A DNA stretch of 5,351 bases. Origin: Thermoanaerobacterales bacterium (lineage in GTDB: Bacteria > Bacillota > Thermosediminibacteria > Thermosediminibacterales > Tepidanaerobacteraceae). Position 1 is the stretch's first letter. Each line of letters begins with the position of its first letter. A program made the translations under genes and the position numbers. The stretch is from NCBI GenBank assembly GCA_012839145.1, contig DUNY01000336.1, positions 1 through 5,351 on the forward strand, written 5' to 3'. The notes under the pieces are model-generated. The model saw nothing but the letters and a program-made list of their open reading frames with translations, did no database searches and was not told the origin of the DNA. Below, one piece after another: positions 4,615 to 5,351 of the stretch.

Positions 4615-5351
4615 ATGTTCAAGAGCATCCAGTGGAAACTGGTAGTCATATACATTATGCTAATATTGCTGGCTATGGAAGTTGTAGGAGTCTTTTTAGT
4701 TCAGTCCTTGGAGAAATACCATATAGATACCCTTTCAAACACCTTGGACGGAAGAGCTCAGCTGATCTCCGGATATATTGAAAGACATTTGAGCCCTATC
4801 CCACGACCACAGGATATCAACGATGTCATAAGGGGGTTTGGTCAGGAGATTGGCATTGCCATTCTTGATGGGTCTGCCAGTATAATCACATCTACCGATG
4901 ATACTAGATTTCAAAAGGGCACCAAGCTTCTTACGCCGGAAATAACCCAAGCTTCCTTTGGGACTACGGCAAAGGATACCCGAATTGATTCCAAAAGTAA
5001 AATACCTTACATGTACTACGCATATCCGGTTAAAAACGAGGATACGGTTGTAGGTATAATCTACCTGATTTCTTCCATGAAAAGTATATATGATACCATT
5101 TCCAATACGAAAACCATACTATTTATGGCAACTTTGTTGGGTCTCATAGTGACGGGATTATTGGGGTTTGCCCTTTCAAAGACAATAACTGGGCCTATTC
5201 AGGAAGTGACAAAAAGGGCTGCATCCCTGGCTCGGGGAGATTTTAATCAGCAGATTGAGGTCAGATCCAATGATGAAATAGGGAAGCTCACATATATGTT
5301 CAACTTTTTGACTAATCGTCTTAAAGATACCATGGAAGAGATATCAGATGA
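4615..5351 (+). CDS. walK: WalK-like sensor histidine kinase, N-terminal part
   Basis: The gene starts at ATG 4615, four bases after AGGTGGTG, and runs off the window end after 245 codons. About 600 residues are expected, so the PAS, HisKA and ATPase domains are not visible. The start MFKSIQWKLVVIYIMLILLAM closely resembles B. subtilis WalK (FFRSIQFKITLIYVLLIIIAM). Two membrane segments (about 9-29 and 167-187) flank an extracellular sensor domain of about 135 residues, the size of a Cache/PAS-like WalK sensor. A HAMP domain (about 188-240) follows, with the typical ITGPIQEVTKRA, LARGDF and SNDEIGKL pieces. WalK senses the state of the cell wall and phosphorylates WalR. The gene directly follows walR, which it should control, and shares its transcript. 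Identity as WalK rests on the N-terminus and gene order; a PhoR-like kinase is less likely. Confidence 0.88.
   Translation, partial: MFKSIQWKLVVIYIMLILLAMEVVGVFLVQSLEKYHIDTLSNTLDGRAQLISGYIERHLSPIPRPQDINDVIRGFGQEIGIAILDGSASIITSTDDTRFQKGTKLLTPEITQASFGTTAKDTRIDSKSKIPYMYYAYPVKNEDTVVGIIYLISSMKSIYDTISNTKTILFMATLLGLIVTGLLGFALSKTITGPIQEVTKRAASLARGDFNQQIEVRSNDEIGKLTYMFNFLTNRLKDTMEEISD

Noticed and set aside
4377..4950. - strand frames across the end of walR and the start of walK
   Set aside because: They are antisense to strongly conserved WalR and WalK coding sequence.

Overview
The window looks like a chromosomal stretch from a low-to-moderate GC Firmicute, most likely of the class Clostridia. The evidence is the WalR/WalK-type two-component pair, strong GGAGG-type ribosome binding sites, short intrinsic terminators with T tails, a PatA-like aminotransferase and a decayed HicBA toxin-antitoxin pair. 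All genes that can be supported lie on the + strand.

Left part (1-1593): the tail of a Dabb (stress-responsive alpha/beta-barrel) protein ends at 121 and is closed by a terminator. A complete class I PLP aminotransferase of the PatA type (246-1409) follows, with its own terminator at 1559-1593. Middle part (1594-3050): a 130-residue protein I do not recognise (start moved to 1735 on ribosome-binding-site grounds). After it come about 970 bases with no intact gene, which are not empty. They hold the wreck of a hicBA pair: hicB has a nonsense codon near its start and hicA has a one-base frameshift. A possible tiny membrane-toxin-like peptide lies just before them. Next come a two-copy 20-bp tandem repeat, an 11-bp-periodic TGTAAY repeat array of the WalR/Pho type, a perfect TATAAT, and about 65 bases ending in an intrinsic terminator. 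The last three read together as a candidate regulated small RNA or attenuated leader.

Right part (3051-5351): a promoter drives what appears to be one operon. It encodes a membrane-anchored HEYTH metallopeptidase, a WalR-like OmpR-family response regulator (probably starting at a TTG codon) and a WalK-like sensor kinase cut off by the window end after its HAMP domain. WalRK is the essential cell-wall homeostasis system of Firmicutes. The WalR-type box array about 240 bp upstream suggests feedback, and the co-transcribed peptidase is a candidate accessory or output of this signalling system.

The most interesting parts are the candidate small RNA or leader with its box array and C6 tract matching the G6 Shine-Dalgarno of the operon, the decaying hicBA pair, and the peptidase-walR-walK arrangement. 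Homology statements come from recognising sequence motifs by eye; no searches were run.
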